The notes beneath the pieces are model-generated. The model did no database searches, was not told the origin of the DNA, and saw nothing but the letters and a program-made list of their open reading frames with translations. 64,000 nt of DNA from the NCBI GenBank assembly GCA_015488885.1, contig WFMW01000023.1, forward strand, positions 1-64,000, in the 5' to 3' direction. Of this stretch, positions 62,464 through 64,000 are shown one piece after another (the stretch's first letter is position 1; the number at the start of each line of letters is the position of its first letter). Made by a program: the position numbers and the translations under genes. This DNA comes from Gammaproteobacteria bacterium. GTDB lineage: Bacteria; Pseudomonadota; Gammaproteobacteria; SZUA-229.

Positions 62464-63993
62464 TCAAGGCGCAAGAAAAGCCTGATAGGCAGGATTTTGT
62501 GTTTCGTCCCAGTAACTGTATGCCAGCGTATCGAGGTGCTGTTTCAGCGCCTCCCGTTCCTCAAGCGGCACCTGCAGGCCAACCAGTACCCGCCCGAAAG
62601 CCGCACCGTGGTTACGGTAATGAAACAGACTGATATTCCATTTCCTGCCGATACTGGTCAAAAAAGCCAGCAACGCCCCCGGCCTTTCGGGGAATTCAAA
62701 ACGGTACAGGACTTCATCGAACTGCATTTCATGCGCCACACCAACATGGCCGCCAACAATATGGCGAATATGCATTTTCGCCATTTCATTATCGGTCATA
62801 TCCATAACAATATATTTTTTCTGCTGTAACCTGTCGAGAATTTCCTGTTTTTCCTGCTGCCCGCCGCGCAGCTTCACCCCGGTAAAAACCTGGGCATTTT
62901 TCGCGTCGGCATAACGATAGTTAAATTCGGTAATCCCGCGTTTGCCAATGGTCTTGCAAAAAGCCCGGAAACTGCCCGGCTTTTCCGGGATGGTTACTGC
63001 AAACAGCGCTTCACGGTGCTCACCAATTTCTGCCCGTTCCGCCACATGACGCAGACGGTCAAAATTCATATTGGCGCCAGAGCAAATCGCCACTAGCGTA
63101 GCATCGTGCAAAGTTTCACACCGGCTGTATTTTTTTACCCCGGCCACCGCCAGGGCACCAGCTGGTTCCATAATAGAACGGGTATCATCAAAAATATCCT
63201 TAATCGCAGCACAAATCTCATCGGTATTGACAGTAATCATTTCATCCACATAGTTACGTGCAATGCGATAAGTTTCCTTACCGGCCTGTTTTACCGCCAC
63301 CCCATCGGCAAAAATACCCACATGCTTTAATACTGCCCGGCGCTTTTTTTTCAATGCCAGTGCCATACAGGCAGCATCTTCCGGTTCCACGCCAATCACT
63401 TTCGTTTCCGGGCGCAAATATTTGCTGAACATGGCAATCCCCGCGATCAGGCCACCGCCACCAACGGGCACAAAAATCGCATCAATCGGGTCGGCATGTT
63501 GACGATATATTTCCATACCTATCGTACCCTGCCCGGCAATCACCGCCGGGTCGTCATAAGGATGAATAAAATCCAGTTGCTGTTGTTCAGCCAGTGCATA
63601 CGCATAAGCGCAGGCCTCATCGTAAGTATCCCCGGTTAATACCACCTGCGCGCCATACGACTTGACCGCGTCCACCTTGATTGCCGGGGTGGTCTGCGGC
63701 ATCACAATCGTAGCTTTAATCTTTAACCGGCTGGCTGCCAGCGCCACCCCCTGCGCATGATTACCTGCCGAAGCCGCAACCACACCCTTCAGTGTTTTTT
63801 TTCTGCTTAACTGATAAATACAGTTATAGGCACCACGCAATTTAAACGAAAACACCGATTGCAAATCTTCACGTTTTAACCACACCTTATTGTGCTGACG
63901 CAGGGTTAAATTTTTTGCCAGTTCCAGCGGCGTTTCCACTGCCACATCATAAACCCGCGCAGAAAGTATTTTTTCAATATATTTTATAATCAT
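62464..63993 (-). CDS. ilvA: Threonine ammonia-lyase, biosynthetic (IlvA)
   Basis: 509 aa, complete: ATG 63993 is seven bases from the window edge. PLP Lys in VFSFKLRGAYNCIYQLS, glycine loop VPVGGGGLIAGIAMF, and two C-terminal ACT-like regulatory domains (ALFAVTIPEKPGSFRAFCK and YRFEFPERPGALLAFLTS) that bind isoleucine and valine. First step of isoleucine synthesis. Confidence 0.97.
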   Translation of the reverse strand: MIIKYIEKILSARVYDVAVETPLELAKNLTLRQHNKVWLKREDLQSVFSFKLRGAYNCIYQLSRKKTLKGVVAASAGNHAQGVALAASRLKIKATIVMPQTTPAIKVDAVKSYGAQVVLTGDTYDEACAYAYALAEQQQLDFIHPYDDPAVIAGQGTIGMEIYRQHADPIDAIFVPVGGGGLIAGIAMFSKYLRPETKVIGVEPEDAACMALALKKKRRAVLKHVGIFADGVAVKQAGKETYRIARNYVDEMITVNTDEICAAIKDIFDDTRSIMEPAGALAVAGVKKYSRCETLHDATLVAICSGANMNFDRLRHVAERAEIGEHREALFAVTIPEKPGSFRAFCKTIGKRGITEFNYRYADAKNAQVFTGVKLRGGQQEKQEILDRLQQKKYIVMDMTDNEMAKMHIRHIVGGHVGVAHEMQFDEVLYRFEFPERPGALLAFLTSIGRKWNISLFHYRNHGAAFGRVLVGLQVPLEEREALKQHLDTLAYSYWDETQNPAYQAFLAP

Positions 63994-64000
63994 AAGCAAA

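Overview
The window is a dense, single-chromosome stretch from a gammaproteobacterium with moderate G+C (judged by eye). Gene order places it there: ruvC-ruvA-ruvB-ybgC-tolQ-tolR-tolA-tolB-pal-cpoB-queE-queC is the classic tol-pal neighbourhood. The block zapA-6S RNA-5-FCL diverging from ygfB-pepP-ubiH-ubiI-gcvT-gcvH-gcvP is the same arrangement as in E. coli. UbiX, UbiH and UbiI imply ubiquinone-based aerobic respiration. An oxygen-sensitive 2-oxoacid:ferredoxin oxidoreductase and many c-type cytochromes suggest a microaerophilic or facultative lifestyle. A PW/N/G-rich exported protein is loosely reminiscent of sulfur-globule proteins, so a sulfur-oxidising relative is possible but not shown.

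Layout. 0-2.1 kb: tail of a TPR protein, folK/folB, tRNA-Lys. 2.2-17.6 kb: one long minus-strand run with queuosine genes, tol-pal, ruvABC, yebC, a hydrolase, nadA, aspS, an FmdB zinc ribbon and ubiX. 17.8-25.8 kb: mpl, a membrane protein, pyrC, RNase T, a response regulator with a degenerate GGDEF domain, grxD, an all-alpha dUTPase beside ung, and an MgtC/SapB-DUF4010 membrane protein. 26-33.3 kb: accessory genes (PilZ-like protein, low-complexity exported protein, NAGGN-type amidotransferase) and a zinc-uptake set (porin, ZnuA, ZnuB, no ZnuC). 33.3-42.5 kb: sodB, ampD/ampE, the por operon with a GltD-ferredoxin fusion, amgK/murU. 42.7-53.7 kb: glycine cleavage, ubiquinone hydroxylases, pepP, ygfB, zapA, 6S RNA, 5-FCL. 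53.7-62.3 kb: an uncharacterised multihaem cytochrome locus carrying 15 CxxCH sites over four proteins, with a dedicated thioredoxin, a parvulin foldase and an ankyrin protein. The window ends with ilvA.

The most unusual signals are repeats and the cytochrome locus. A non-coding element of about 150-250 bp with 24-bp terminal inverted repeats (inner sequence CCCGAATATTTCATGG, flanked by TTAA) sits exactly at the TAA stop codons of tolB and asnB, and a relic sits at the stop of 5-FCL. A second palindromic family (CCACGGA..CACGGAA) lies at gene 3' ends, and one copy encodes the last residues and stop of ZnuB. Two membrane-protein genes share a near-palindromic ACTACTCA leader motif. Short tandem duplications of 15-19 bp recur across the window, and one appears to have changed the C-terminus of the TPR protein. 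The 53.7-62.3 kb locus is the best candidate for an undescribed system, probably moving electrons from quinol through a NapC-type tetrahaem protein to a lipid-anchored heptahaem protein.
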